Positions 34,563 through 43,389 of a stretch of DNA of 64,000 bases are shown in pieces. The stretch spans positions 29,035 through 93,034 of the forward strand of contig CAYPJU010000016.1 of the NCBI GenBank assembly GCA_964411125.1, written 5' to 3'. Source of the DNA: JBFIHF01 sp964411125 (GTDB lineage: Bacteria > Myxococcota_A > Bradymonadia > Bradymonadales > Bradymonadaceae). Made by a program: the position numbers and the translations under genes. How positions within the stretch are numbered: position 1 is the first letter of the stretch; every line of letters starts with the position of its first letter. Below the pieces are notes generated by a model that searched no databases, had not been told where the DNA came from, and was given only the letters and a program-made list of their open reading frames with translations.

Positions 34563-35147
34563 TTATCTGTTCGCCTCGTACTTGATGGTGTTCGGATAAG
34601 GCGCGGTGGTCTCCGGCGTGGCGCTGGGCCGTACGGGGACTGCGGGGATCGGGAGGGTGTCCCGCTGGCCCGCCTGATTCTCGCTGAGTGCCGCTTCGAG
34701 GACGGCTTCCACGTCACCGACGCGAAGCCCGAGCATTCGTCCGACCGAGCGGACGAACTCGAGTTCCGCATCGTCGTAGCCATCGCAGACGCTCAAGATC
34801 GCCAGCATCTGCAGCAGTGCGTAGCTGTGATCTTCTCCGACGAGGCGGTCGCACAGCGATCCGAGATGCTGATCGAGTCGCCCTGCGTCGCCGGTGGCGA
34901 GCAGTTTCTCGCACGACTCGACGACGGCCTTGATCGTGCTGGCTGTCACGTGGGTCCCCGCGGCTGGAAGTCGGCCGAGTTGCTCGAGAAAGAACTCTCG
35001 TTCGCAATCGCTGACCACGCCATCGACGAGCATCGCGAAGGCGAAGAGCTCGATCGCGGCGTGTGTTTCTTCGGGGGAGAAGGTGTGGACGACACCCCAG
35101 TCAGGGTGCACGACACCATAGTCGCGAAATGTCATCTCAGAACGCAT
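34563..35147 (-). CDS. TerB-like protein
   Basis: The start at 35147 (MRSEMTF) is chosen because GGAG lies five bases upstream. 194 residues, all helical: AAIELFAFAMLVDGVVSDCEREFFLEQLG and MLAILSVCDGYDDAELEFVRSVGRMLGL are the two acidic, EF-like helix pairs of the TerB/DjlA-N fold. The C-terminal 35 residues are Pro/Thr-rich and probably disordered. TerB-like domains occur in tellurite resistance and many unrelated stress modules, so the process is open. It ends at a strong terminator and faces menB, whose gene begins 199 nt away on the other strand. Confidence 0.75.
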   Translation of the reverse strand: MRSEMTFRDYGVVHPDWGVVHTFSPEETHAAIELFAFAMLVDGVVSDCEREFFLEQLGRLPAAGTHVTASTIKAVVESCEKLLATGDAGRLDQHLGSLCDRLVGEDHSYALLQMLAILSVCDGYDDAELEFVRSVGRMLGLRVGDVEAVLEAALSENQAGQRDTLPIPAVPVRPSATPETTAPYPNTIKYEANR

Positions 35148-35346
35148 CGACGCTCCGTCAGCAATCAGTATCAGCCAGTGAGTCATTCATTCATCAGCCC
35201 CGACCATGTCGGGCAATCAGAACCTATGGCGGATCCCGATGTGGTCAAGCAAGCCTGCTCGCGATCGCTGTTTGAGACGCTGGAAAGCACTTGCCGCCGC
35301 GGATCGGCTGGGGTAGAGCCCGTTCATCTCGCCCAGGGAGAAGCGC

Positions 35347-36225
35347 ATGTCCGTATCGGAGATTTTCGACCCCAGCCGCTGGCAAGAAGTCGAGGGTTTC
35401 GACTTTGCCGACGTCACCTATCACCGCCACCTCGAGCACGGCACCGTGCGGGTCGCTTTCGACCGCCCCGAAGTGCTCAACGCCTTTCGACCGCAGACCG
35501 TGGACGAGCTCTATCGGGCGCTCGAGCATGCTCGGACCACGCCGGACGTCGGGTGTGTGCTGATCACCGGCAACGGCCCGTCCAAGAAGCACGGCAAGTG
35601 GGCGTTTTCGTCTGGCGGCGATCAGCGAGTTCGCGGCCCCGACGGCTACCAGTACGGTGACGGTTCGCCGGTCGGCCGGCTGCACATCCTCGAGGTTCAA
35701 CGACTCATCCGGTTCATGCCGAAGGTCGTCATCGCGGTCGTCCCCGGCTGGGCAGTCGGAGGCGGACACAGCCTCCACGTCGTGTGCGACATGACGATCG
35801 CCAGCAAGGAACACGCGATCTTCAAGCAGACCGACGCCGACGTCGCGTCGTTCGACGGTGGCTACGGCAGCGCGCTGCTGGCGCGGCAGTGCGGGCAGAA
35901 GCGGGCTCGCGAGATCTTCTTCCTGGGACGCAACTACTCGGCAGACGAGGCCGTCGCGATGGGGATGGCCAACGCTTCGGTCCCACACGACCAACTGGAG
36001 ATCGTCGCCCAGGAATGGGCCGCCGAGGTCGCCGGGAAGTCGCCGACGGCGATCCGGATGCTCAAATACGCCTTCAATCTTCCCGACGAAGGGATCGTCG
36101 GCCAACAACTCTTTGCCGGCGAGGCGACCCGTCTCGCCTACGCGACCGAAGAGGCGCGCGAAGGTCGAGATGCGTTTCTCGAGCGCCGGGCGCCCGACTG
36201 GTCGAAGTTTCCCTACCACTACTGA
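35347..36225 (+). CDS. menB: 1,4-dihydroxy-2-naphthoyl-CoA synthase
   Basis: Crotonase-fold enzyme that cyclises succinylbenzoyl-CoA in menaquinone synthesis. Signature segments: ISSGGDQ-like FSSGGDQRVRG, GWAVGGGHSLHVVCD (oxyanion hole), DADVASFDGGYGSA (the MenB-specific loop) and a C-terminal WSKFPYHY tail. 292 residues fits long-type MenB. GGGAGAAG precedes the ATG. No other men genes are in the window, so the pathway is scattered. It implies menaquinone-based respiration, in line with the cytochromes nearby. Confidence 0.93.
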   Translation: MSVSEIFDPSRWQEVEGFDFADVTYHRHLEHGTVRVAFDRPEVLNAFRPQTVDELYRALEHARTTPDVGCVLITGNGPSKKHGKWAFSSGGDQRVRGPDGYQYGDGSPVGRLHILEVQRLIRFMPKVVIAVVPGWAVGGGHSLHVVCDMTIASKEHAIFKQTDADVASFDGGYGSALLARQCGQKRAREIFFLGRNYSADEAVAMGMANASVPHDQLEIVAQEWAAEVAGKSPTAIRMLKYAFNLPDEGIVGQQLFAGEATRLAYATEEAREGRDAFLERRAPDWSKFPYHY

Positions 36226-36277
36226 TTCCGCTCCACCCTCGCTGAGCCGCGCGTGGTGCGCGAAGTTTCGGCAAGGG

Positions 36278-36306
36278 TTGGATTAAGCGTGCATGCAAGC
36301 TATGAT
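36278..36306 (+). promoter_or_regulatory. sigma-70-like promoter of the Cys-rich repeat gene
   Basis: TTGGAT (36278-36283) and TATGAT (36301-36306) with a 17-bp spacer. The -10 matches five of six. Transcription would start near 36313, 27 nt before the ATG at 36340. Confidence 0.55.
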
Positions 36307-36339
36307 TTCCCGGTCGAATCCAAATCCGAGAGGCAACCC

Positions 36340-38811
36340 ATGAAGAGCCCCCGTCTCGTCGCTCTGGCGGCGCTGTTTGCTGCCGGCTGTATCTTTACGT
36401 CCCCTGATCCGCCGTCGCTCGGTAACAACGACACCAACAACGGTGGCGGCGGCTCCAACAACGGGACGGCCAACAACGGCGAGAACAACGGCATGCCCGA
36501 CATGGGGGGGGACAACAACGGGATCCCCGACGCCGGGAACAACGGCACGAGCAACAACAACGGCTCGAACAACATGACCGGCGACATGGGGGGGACCAAC
36601 ACTGACCCCGACATGGGGATGACCAACAACCCCGACGCCGGGGAGCTGTGCGGCAACGGTGTCGTCGACGAAGGCGAACCGTGCGACAGCGGTATCTTCG
36701 CAGGAGAAGGAGCGTGCCCGCGCGCCATCGACCAGTGCGAGACCACGGCATGCCAGTCGGCGATCATCGTCGGCCACCCCGACATGTGCACAGCCGAGTG
36801 CGTCATCAGTGAGCGCTCCTGTGGGCCTACCGACGGGTGCTGCCCCGATGGATGCTCCGCGGACATGGACGAAGACTGCGGCTCGAGCTGCGGAAACGGC
36901 GTCATCGAAGGAGCCGAGCGCTGCGACGGTGACTGCCCGACCGCCGCCGACTGCGACGACGGCAACGTCTGCACCGCCGACCAACTCATCGGATCGGCTT
37001 CGACCTGCGACGCCGTCTGCGAAAGCTCGCCCATCAACTCCTGCGTCGACGACGACGGCTGCTGCCCGACCGCCTGCGACTTCAACAACGACAACGACTG
37101 CTCCGCCGACTGCGGCAACGGCGTGATCGACGACGGTGAGACCTGCGACGGCGACTGCCCCGATCCAGCGAGCTGCGACGACGGCGACGCCTGCACCGCC
37201 GACACCTTCGAAGGGAGCGCCGACAATTGCAACGCCGTCTGCCGGAGCGTCGCGATCACCGCTTGCGCCGCAGACGGATGCTGCGCCCCCGGATGCAACG
37301 CCAACAACGACCCCGACTGCGCTCCCGACTGCGGAAACAGCGTCGTCGAGACCGGAGAAATCTGCGACGGCGATTGCCCGGCGAGCTGCGACGACGGCAT
37401 GGCCTGCACCGAGGACATCGTCACCGGTGGCGCCGCCACGTGCGACCTCGAGTGCAGCTACATGCAGCTCACCTGCAACAACGACGTCGCCGACGGGTGC
37501 TGCGCTCCCGGCTGCAACGCCAACAACGACCCCGACTGCGCGCCGAGCTGCGGCAACGGCGTCGTGGAGACCGGCGAAACCTGTGACGGCGACTGCCCCG
37601 CAGTTCCCGCCGATTGCGACGATTCCAACGCCTGCACCACGGACACCGTCAGCGGCGACGCCAACAACTGCCAGTCGCAGTGCGTGAACTCCGCCGTCAC
37701 GTCGTGCGCCAACGGCGACGGCTGCTGCCCGGTCGGTTGCAACAGCGCGAACGACAACGACTGCTCCGCGAGCTGCGGCAACAACATCATCGAAGCCGGC
37801 GAAACCTGCGACGGCAATTGCCCGACCGACCAGACCTGCAAGGCACAGAACGCGTGCACGCAGCTCAGCGGGTCCGCCGGCCAGTGCAACGCCTTCTGCG
37901 CCCCGATCCAGGGATGCAAGACCTGCGACCGAAACGGCACCTGCGCTTGCGCCGACGGGGAAGAATGCAACAACGGCCGTTGTGAAGTCTCCGACGGGGA
38001 TGGATGCACCAACGCCTGCGACGAAGCCGCATTCTGCAAAGTCTGGGGCGGCGCCAACTTCGTGTGCAACGACGCCAACGACTTGTGCGTCCGCTGCGTC
38101 CAGGACGCCGACTGCCCGAGCTACCAGACCTGCAGCAACGCCAACTCGTGCACGACCCCCCCGTCCTGCAACCTCGCTCCCGACGGCGACGCATGGTGCC
38201 AGCAACAGAACGGTACCGGGTTCGTCTGCGACGGCAGCACCTGCCGGAAGAAGTGCTCGACGGACGGCGACTGCGGCACCATCCAGCACTGCGCAGCATC
38301 GGGCTTCTGCGAGACCGCGCCCAACTGCATCGAAGCCAACGTCGGCGCGAAATGGTGCATCGCCAAAGGGACGGGGAACTGGTGCGACAAACTTCAGAAA
38401 TGCGTCTACCAGTGCCCCAGCGGCTGCACGAACTGTGGGGACCAGACCGATGGCTGCCGCCTCAGCAGCGACCCCGACGGCGGCACGGCCAGCGCCTGCC
38501 TCGACGTCACATCTTGCAACCAGGCATGCAAGCCGAACGCCTGGTGCACCAAATCGGTCAACGACGCGGGCGCGACGTGCGCGCTCTCCTTCAAGAACGC
38601 GACGGGCAACTGCTCCAGCTACAAATCTTGCCTCTCCAATTCGGACTGCGCTTACGGATGGGAGTACTGCTACGCAGCCGGGACCCGGTTTGCCGAGTGC
38701 CGCCCCTCCCCCGACTGCGCCAGCGCCAAGAGTGGCAGCAATTGGTGCGGCTACTTCCAGGGCGTCAACAACGCCTTCTGTAAGTCGAATGTCTGCGTGA
38801 AATCCTTCTGA
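36340..38811 (+). CDS. Cys-rich tandem-repeat surface lipoprotein
   Basis: 823 residues; ATG 36340 with AGAGG upstream. Lipobox LFAAGC, then an Asn/Gly-rich linker (NNGTANNGENNG type). From 36649 six units of 73-80 codons follow, starting CGNGVxExGExCDGDC and closing DGCCxxGCxxxNDxDC (unit starts 36649, 36889, 37111, 37330, 37549, 37774). The first and last are degenerate. They resemble the DUF4215-type repeats of Myxococcota. The C-terminal 290 residues hold further Cys-dense modules of other spacing. The acidic Asp residues between paired Cys suggest Ca2+ binding. Likely a rigid surface stalk or adhesin; no ligand is known. Confidence 0.82.
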   Translation: MKSPRLVALAALFAAGCIFTSPDPPSLGNNDTNNGGGGSNNGTANNGENNGMPDMGGDNNGIPDAGNNGTSNNNGSNNMTGDMGGTNTDPDMGMTNNPDAGELCGNGVVDEGEPCDSGIFAGEGACPRAIDQCETTACQSAIIVGHPDMCTAECVISERSCGPTDGCCPDGCSADMDEDCGSSCGNGVIEGAERCDGDCPTAADCDDGNVCTADQLIGSASTCDAVCESSPINSCVDDDGCCPTACDFNNDNDCSADCGNGVIDDGETCDGDCPDPASCDDGDACTADTFEGSADNCNAVCRSVAITACAADGCCAPGCNANNDPDCAPDCGNSVVETGEICDGDCPASCDDGMACTEDIVTGGAATCDLECSYMQLTCNNDVADGCCAPGCNANNDPDCAPSCGNGVVETGETCDGDCPAVPADCDDSNACTTDTVSGDANNCQSQCVNSAVTSCANGDGCCPVGCNSANDNDCSASCGNNIIEAGETCDGNCPTDQTCKAQNACTQLSGSAGQCNAFCAPIQGCKTCDRNGTCACADGEECNNGRCEVSDGDGCTNACDEAAFCKVWGGANFVCNDANDLCVRCVQDADCPSYQTCSNANSCTTPPSCNLAPDGDAWCQQQNGTGFVCDGSTCRKKCSTDGDCGTIQHCAASGFCETAPNCIEANVGAKWCIAKGTGNWCDKLQKCVYQCPSGCTNCGDQTDGCRLSSDPDGGTASACLDVTSCNQACKPNAWCTKSVNDAGATCALSFKNATGNCSSYKSCLSNSDCAYGWEYCYAAGTRFAECRPSPDCASAKSGSNWCGYFQGVNNAFCKSNVCVKSF
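36649..37920 (+). repeat. six in-frame Cys-rich repeats of 73-80 codons
   Basis: Unit starts at 36649, 36889, 37111, 37330, 37549 and 37774 give spacings of 240, 222, 219, 219 and 225 nt. The DNA is also similar between units (for example GACCCCGACTGCGC before units 4 and 5), so recombination between copies is possible. Confidence 0.85.
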
Positions 38812-38831
38812 AGTACGGACGAGCTCACCTG

Positions 38832-39290
38832 TTGATCTCGCACAGTTCGAAAACCGTCCTGCTCGCCACCGCCCTCGCGGTGGCGAGTTTTTTGGCCAGC
38901 GGGTGCGCCACGATCCGCGAGACCGCAGAGGTCTGCGAGCAGCAGACCAGCGACGACCTCGCCGCCGTTTTTCGACTTTACGAGAGCTACCGAGACGAAG
39001 GCCTTCAGACGGCGCTCGTGGGGTCGGCGCGCCGCTCGCTCGAGCAGGCGCGGTTCATCCTCTTCCAGGATCCCGGGCTTCCCGGGTCGACCGAGCCCTG
39101 CCCTCCGACGCGCCGCAAGAGGCCATCGTGGAAAGATCTTCGTGACGACTTCGAAGCCGCCGAGACGCTGGTCCGCGAACTGGAAGACGTCCGCGGTGTG
39201 CGGTTCGTCGAAGTGAGGGAGGGGACTCTGATCTTTGCCGACGCCACGACGGGCGACGAGATCCCGACCGAAATGGCTGGCTCGCTCTAA
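38832..39290 (+). CDS. small lipoprotein of unknown function
   Basis: 152 residues from TTG 38832; no ATG or GTG lies between it and the lipobox (FLASGC), so the TTG is needed for export. The mature part is helical and charged, with one extra Cys (STEPCPPTRRK) in the middle. Not recognised. It is unusual in that a complete intrinsic-terminator structure lies inside the signal-peptide codons, 50 nt after the previous gene's stop. Expression must therefore come from read-through or a promoter not seen here. Confidence 0.68.
   Translation: MISHSSKTVLLATALAVASFLASGCATIRETAEVCEQQTSDDLAAVFRLYESYRDEGLQTALVGSARRSLEQARFILFQDPGLPGSTEPCPPTRRKRPSWKDLRDDFEAAETLVRELEDVRGVRFVEVREGTLIFADATTGDEIPTEMAGSL
38862..38893 (+). 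terminator. intrinsic terminator within the lipoprotein signal-peptide codons
   Basis: CTCGCCACCGC and GCGGTGGCGAG form a perfect 11-bp stem with a CCTC loop followed directly by six Ts (38888-38893). It lies 51 nt after the stop of the Cys-rich repeat gene and at codons 11-21 of the following lipoprotein. Confidence 0.75.
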
Positions 39291-39328
39291 GCTCTTCCTC
39301 GCAAACCGTGCCCGCAGTCAGGGCGGCG

Positions 39329-41242
39329 TCACTCCGCCGCGCCTTCTTTCGCTGCCTCGGGATTGAGCGCTTCCACGATCCGATCCCCCGTCGTGGTGAT
39401 GACGTCGAGGAGGTAGCGTGCTCGCGGCTCCGCCCGCTCGATGTAGCGCTCGAAGACCTCTCGGCGTTCGGGGTGAACCTGTGCCTGCTCGTAGAGAAGC
39501 TCGCAGACGAGCTCGTCGCACAGCAGCTTCGTGAGGTTCTCGGCGTGGAGCATCGCGTGGGCGAAGTCGCGCTTCGGATCCCAGTTCTGGCTCGTCATCC
39601 CGTCGATCCACTGCGACATCGGCTGGTGGCGAACGCTCTTGAACTTGTCGCCGAGGGTGCGCGTGATGAGGTGCTGCTGGGCCGCAAGCGACGCCGCCTG
39701 AACCTTCGCGAGACGACGCACGTCGAGGTCGCGCGCGGAGACGGCTCGCCACCGGGCCTGCGCGAGCCTGCGCACGAACTTCTGCGGGTTCTTCATGATC
39801 GCCCCCAGGGTGTCCTTCATCGCCATGAGGGCCTGGATCTGGCTGGTGCCTTCGTAGATCGGCATCACGACTGCGTCGCGCAGGAGCTTCTCGGCGCCGT
39901 ATTCCGTGGTGTAGCCGACGCCTCCATGAATCTGCAGGCAGCGCCGCGCGATCTCGACGGCCTTTTCCGCCGCGAGATACTTGAGGAGCGGCGTCGCCTT
40001 GCGCGAGGTCTTCTGGTGCTTCCTCGCCTTTCGAGCGGTGCGCTCGTACTCGAGCGAATCCTCGGAGAGCATGTGGAGCTTCGTCTGCAGCCGCGTCCCG
40101 AGCTCCTCGTGGAACCCGGCGTGCATCGCCATTGCCCGCAGCCCCTGGACGTCGCTTCGCATTTGGTCGAAATAGTCGGCGATGATCTCGTGCCGGTCGA
40201 TGTTCTTGCCGAAGGCCCGGCGTTCGTCGGCGTATGCCTGGGCCCCGCGAATCGCCGCCTCGCACAGGGCGATGCACTCGAACCCGACCCCGATGCGCGC
40301 GTTGTTCATCAGGAGCAACATCTGTTTGAAGCCATCTCCTCGCTCGCCGATCAGATGCGCGGGGGACCGCTCGAACTCGACCTGACACGTCGCCGAAGTA
40401 TGGTGCCCCATCTTCTCCTCGAGACGGGTGACCTTCGCGTACCGCACCCGCGTGCCGTCCTCGAGATCCTCGTATGCGGGCACGAGGAAGGTCGAAAGAC
40501 CGTCGAGCCCAGCCCCGCCCTCGGTCGCCGGTTCGGTCCGAGCGATGACGACGTGGTATTTGCCGTGCCCGGAGGTGATGAAGATCTTTTGACCGGTGAC
40601 GAACCAGTTTCCCTCTTCGTCTTGCTCCCCCTTTGCGCGCAGCGCTCCCATGTCCGAACCGGCATCCGGTTCGGTGATGTCCATCGATCCCCACGCGTCG
40701 CCGGCGATGATCTCGGCGATCTCGTCCTGAAAGCGGGTGGCGACGATCTTTCCGGTCTCCGGATCGAACTCGGTCGACCCTTCGTTCATCGAGTAGAGCA
40801 AAAGCGCGAGGGCGATTCCTCCGTGAAAGCCATGATGCGCCAGGATCGATACGTCCGCGCGGCCGAAGATCTCGGACGCGATCATGTACGCCATCAATGG
40901 CGCACCCATCCCGCCGAGCTCGCGCGGAACAGCCAACCCGTGCAGCTCGAGCCCTTTGATCTTCTCGAAGATTTCGTCGAACGCCGCCGGGTAAACGGTC
41001 TCACCGTCGACGAGCTTCGGCGGGTCGTGATCGATCGCGGCCGCGTGCGGCGCGATCTCTTCGGAGACGAACCGGCCGACCATCTCGAACACGTCGCGAT
41101 AGAACGCCTTCGCATCGGCGAGACTCTCGAACCCGTCGGGGTCGGTGAAGTCGTTCTCCAGCAGCCGGACCAGCGGCTCCCAGTCGATGCCGCGCTCCAC
41201 GTAGAAGCGAAGGTCGTCGTTGTCGGTGTAAAAGTTGGCCAT
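39329..41242 (-). CDS. acyl-CoA dehydrogenase
   Basis: 637 residues from ATG 41242 (GGAG eight bases upstream). FAD-dependent desaturation of acyl-CoA. The core contains DITEPDAGSDMGALRAKG and WFVTGQKIFITSG (flavin/substrate loop), LxxLMNNARIGVGFECIALCEAA, and catalytic Glu E464 in PIYEGTSQIQ. The extra C-terminal domain and length resemble the long DmdC/AcdA-like group rather than 380-residue short-chain enzymes. The chain length handled is unknown. A TetR regulator gene lies 19 nt upstream on the same strand, with an operator, and probably controls the enzyme. Confidence 0.92.
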   Translation of the reverse strand: MANFYTDNDDLRFYVERGIDWEPLVRLLENDFTDPDGFESLADAKAFYRDVFEMVGRFVSEEIAPHAAAIDHDPPKLVDGETVYPAAFDEIFEKIKGLELHGLAVPRELGGMGAPLMAYMIASEIFGRADVSILAHHGFHGGIALALLLYSMNEGSTEFDPETGKIVATRFQDEIAEIIAGDAWGSMDITEPDAGSDMGALRAKGEQDEEGNWFVTGQKIFITSGHGKYHVVIARTEPATEGGAGLDGLSTFLVPAYEDLEDGTRVRYAKVTRLEEKMGHHTSATCQVEFERSPAHLIGERGDGFKQMLLLMNNARIGVGFECIALCEAAIRGAQAYADERRAFGKNIDRHEIIADYFDQMRSDVQGLRAMAMHAGFHEELGTRLQTKLHMLSEDSLEYERTARKARKHQKTSRKATPLLKYLAAEKAVEIARRCLQIHGGVGYTTEYGAEKLLRDAVVMPIYEGTSQIQALMAMKDTLGAIMKNPQKFVRRLAQARWRAVSARDLDVRRLAKVQAASLAAQQHLITRTLGDKFKSVRHQPMSQWIDGMTSQNWDPKRDFAHAMLHAENLTKLLCDELVCELLYEQAQVHPERREVFERYIERAEPRARYLLDVITTTGDRIVEALNPEAAKEGAAE

Positions 41243-41261
41243 CGGAACAGCTCCGTCGGTA

Positions 41262-41867
41262 TCAGGGCGCAAAGAGCGCGTCGTGTGCGAAACGCATCGT
41301 CTCGCGAATGTGTCTTTCGGTATCTCCCGGGGTGCCGTCTTCCCGAGGCGCCCCGAGCACGTCGACGGTGGCGATGCCCCCCACGACGAGTTGAATCACG
41401 TGCAGCACGTAAGCGTGGGCGTCGACATCCGCTCGGACCGTCCCCGTCTCCTTACCCCGCTCGATGTAGTCGGTCATGATCGCGAGCCAGGGTGCCACGT
41501 ACTGGCTCATCTGCTCACGCAGGATCTCGGGCCGGTCCAACATCTCGCGCAACAAGAGTCGCGCCCGGTTCGGCTCTTCGGCGAAGAAACGAATCACCTC
41601 GCCGACGAGACCTTCGAACCGGCTCTCCCCGGTGGTCGCCGCCTGCAAGATCGTCGGCAGCACGTCGTTCCAACGCGTGAAGACCCGCCGGAGGACCGCC
41701 AGCCGGAGCTCTTCCTTTGACGGATAGTGGTAGAGAAGCGAGGGCTTTCGGATCCCGACTTCGTCGGCGATCGACTTCAGCGACGTCCCGTCGTAGCCGT
41801 TCGTGGCAAAGAAACGCGTCGCCACGTCCAGCACCCTCTCCGACATGTCCTGAACGTCCGTACTCAC
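41262..41867 (-). CDS. TetR-family regulator of the acyl-CoA dehydrogenase
   Basis: 201 residues from GTG 41867 (ATG 41846 is an alternative). The N-terminal DNA-binding domain has the usual TetR pattern: VLDVATRFFATNGYDGTSLKSIADEVGIRKPSLLYHYPSKEEL. The C-terminal ligand domain is helical with no recognisable effector signature; acyl-CoA is a fair guess from the neighbour. A 20-bp inverted repeat 25 bp upstream overlaps the likely promoter, which suggests self-repression. Confidence 0.88.
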   Translation of the reverse strand: MSTDVQDMSERVLDVATRFFATNGYDGTSLKSIADEVGIRKPSLLYHYPSKEELRLAVLRRVFTRWNDVLPTILQAATTGESRFEGLVGEVIRFFAEEPNRARLLLREMLDRPEILREQMSQYVAPWLAIMTDYIERGKETGTVRADVDAHAYVLHVIQLVVGGIATVDVLGAPREDGTPGDTERHIRETMRFAHDALFAP

Positions 41868-41892
41868 GACGACCTACCCTTCGGTGGACTTC

Positions 41893-41921
41893 TGTCTACC
41901 AGACGGTAGACACCGTTGCAA
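41893..41921 (-). promoter_or_regulatory. TetR operator overlapping a promoter
   Basis: TGTCTACC (41893-41900) and GGTAGACA (41905-41912) are perfect eight-bp arms around AGAC. On the minus strand a TTGCAA (41921-41916) and TAGACA (41898-41893) pair with 17-bp spacing overlaps the repeat, so a bound dimer would block the -10. Confidence 0.65.
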
Positions 41922-41998
41922 TCAGTCGGTAGCCCCGAGGGGGATTTCGGGGGCTGGTCCACGGAAGACGGTACGGCCCGAAACCGGAGTTCGGAGAC

Positions 41999-43273
41999 CT
42001 ACGCGCCCGTGGCGGAGAGCTTCAGAAAGGCCCAGAACGCCGCGAAGGCGGCCATGAGAACGATCGCCACGACCGACCAATGGCGAAGCCACGGCGCCGG
42101 GCGGCTCGCCTCCGGAACCTCGTCCCCCATGACTGCACGGTGGTTGAGGTAAGCGAGCAGCGGTGCGGTGAGGAACGACAACGTGGTGGCGAGGTCCACC
42201 ATCGCTTTGAGCGAGCTCTGGAGCGCGGCGATCACGATGCTCGAACCGACCGCGAGGACGAACAGCGCGCCCCAGAAGGAGCGCCGGGCGAGCGGATCGC
42301 GGAGCGTCGCGTCTTCGAGGGTCTCGTCCCGTCGAAAACGGGTCATGAGCACGCCGATGGCACGAGGAAATCCATCGAGGACGGCGAGCGTCGTGGAGAA
42401 CATCACGGCGAAGGCACAGACGCCGATGATCGGCCTGCTCCAGTCCCCCAGAGTCGTGGCGTAGAGTTCGATGACCTGAGCGGCGAAGCGCCCCGGGGCT
42501 TCCTCGAACTGCAAGCCGCGCCCGTGCATCGCGCCAGCTCCGAGCAAAGCGAAGCAGACCGCGAGGACCGCCGTGCCGACGTACCCTACGTGGAAGTCGG
42601 TGATCGTCCCGGAAAGCTCCGGCGGAGCTCCGTCTTCGTCGCTCTTCGCCAGGGTCCACAGCGAGTTCCACACCGAAATGTCGATCGCCGAAGGCATCCA
42701 TCCGATGAGGGCCGCGATGAACAGCAGCGTGGGTACGTCGAGCTGCTCCGGAGCCAAAAGCAAGGACCACTGCGACCATTCGATGAGCGGGACGACGCTG
42801 ATCGTCGCCGCGATCGTCGCCAGCGTGAGGATCGAGACGAGCACCTTCACGATACGATCGAGCCAGCGGTAGCGACCCACGCCCAGGATGATGGCGCAAG
42901 CGACCAACAACCCGACCGACAACGCCAGCGGGGATGCATCCACCCCCGTCCACGCCTTGAAGACGCCGGCAGTCACCAACGTCACCGCGGCCTGAACCCC
43001 GAACATCGTGGCGAGGGTCAAGACCGCGTACACCACGAGCGCCCACATCCCTCGGTTTCGATACCCCTGCAAGAGCGACTGGCCCGTCGCGGCCGCGTAG
43101 TGCGGCCCGAACCGAAAAGCCGGGTACTTCATCAGGTTGGCGCCGACGATGAAAACGATCAGGGCGAGGCCATAGCTCGCGCCTGCCCGCGTCGACTGCG
43201 CGATGTGGGACACACCGATGGCCGCGGCCGCGAAGATGAGGCCAGGACCGAGCTTGCTCAGGAACCGAAACAT
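41999..43273 (-). CDS. Nramp-related transporter lacking the classic metal-site motifs
   Basis: 424 residues with about 11 membrane helices; GGAG before ATG 43273. The first helix, GPGLIFAAAAIGVSHIAQSTRAGA, aligns with Nramp helix 1, but the DPGN metal loop is replaced by GVSH. Helix 6 has GWMPSAIDISVW where Nramp proteins have MPHN. The overall fold and the RAGASYG segment still match a bacterial subgroup commonly labelled Nramp. The substrate is therefore doubtful; it may not be Mn2+/Fe2+. Divergent from the FIST gene. Confidence 0.8.
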   Translation of the reverse strand: MFRFLSKLGPGLIFAAAAIGVSHIAQSTRAGASYGLALIVFIVGANLMKYPAFRFGPHYAAATGQSLLQGYRNRGMWALVVYAVLTLATMFGVQAAVTLVTAGVFKAWTGVDASPLALSVGLLVACAIILGVGRYRWLDRIVKVLVSILTLATIAATISVVPLIEWSQWSLLLAPEQLDVPTLLFIAALIGWMPSAIDISVWNSLWTLAKSDEDGAPPELSGTITDFHVGYVGTAVLAVCFALLGAGAMHGRGLQFEEAPGRFAAQVIELYATTLGDWSRPIIGVCAFAVMFSTTLAVLDGFPRAIGVLMTRFRRDETLEDATLRDPLARRSFWGALFVLAVGSSIVIAALQSSLKAMVDLATTLSFLTAPLLAYLNHRAVMGDEVPEASRPAPWLRHWSVVAIVLMAAFAAFWAFLKLSATGA

Positions 43274-43389
43274 GATTCTCCGTTAGACTACGTCACTTCG
43301 CAGGTCAAACACGCGTTGAAATGTCGGGGCTCATCTGGTTTGTTTTTAGGGCTGGTCAGCAGTGCGACCAGTTCACCTCAGGGAGGCCG

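Noticed and set aside
36649..37920. Regular repeats considered as a CRISPR array
   Set aside because: Units are 219-240 nt, in frame and coding for Cys-rich domains; no short identical repeats with unique spacers and no cas genes.
36283..38289. Antisense open frame of about 668 codons over the Cys-rich repeat gene
   Set aside because: Repetitive Val/Ala/Gly product caused by the repeats on the other strand; no ribosome site or family.
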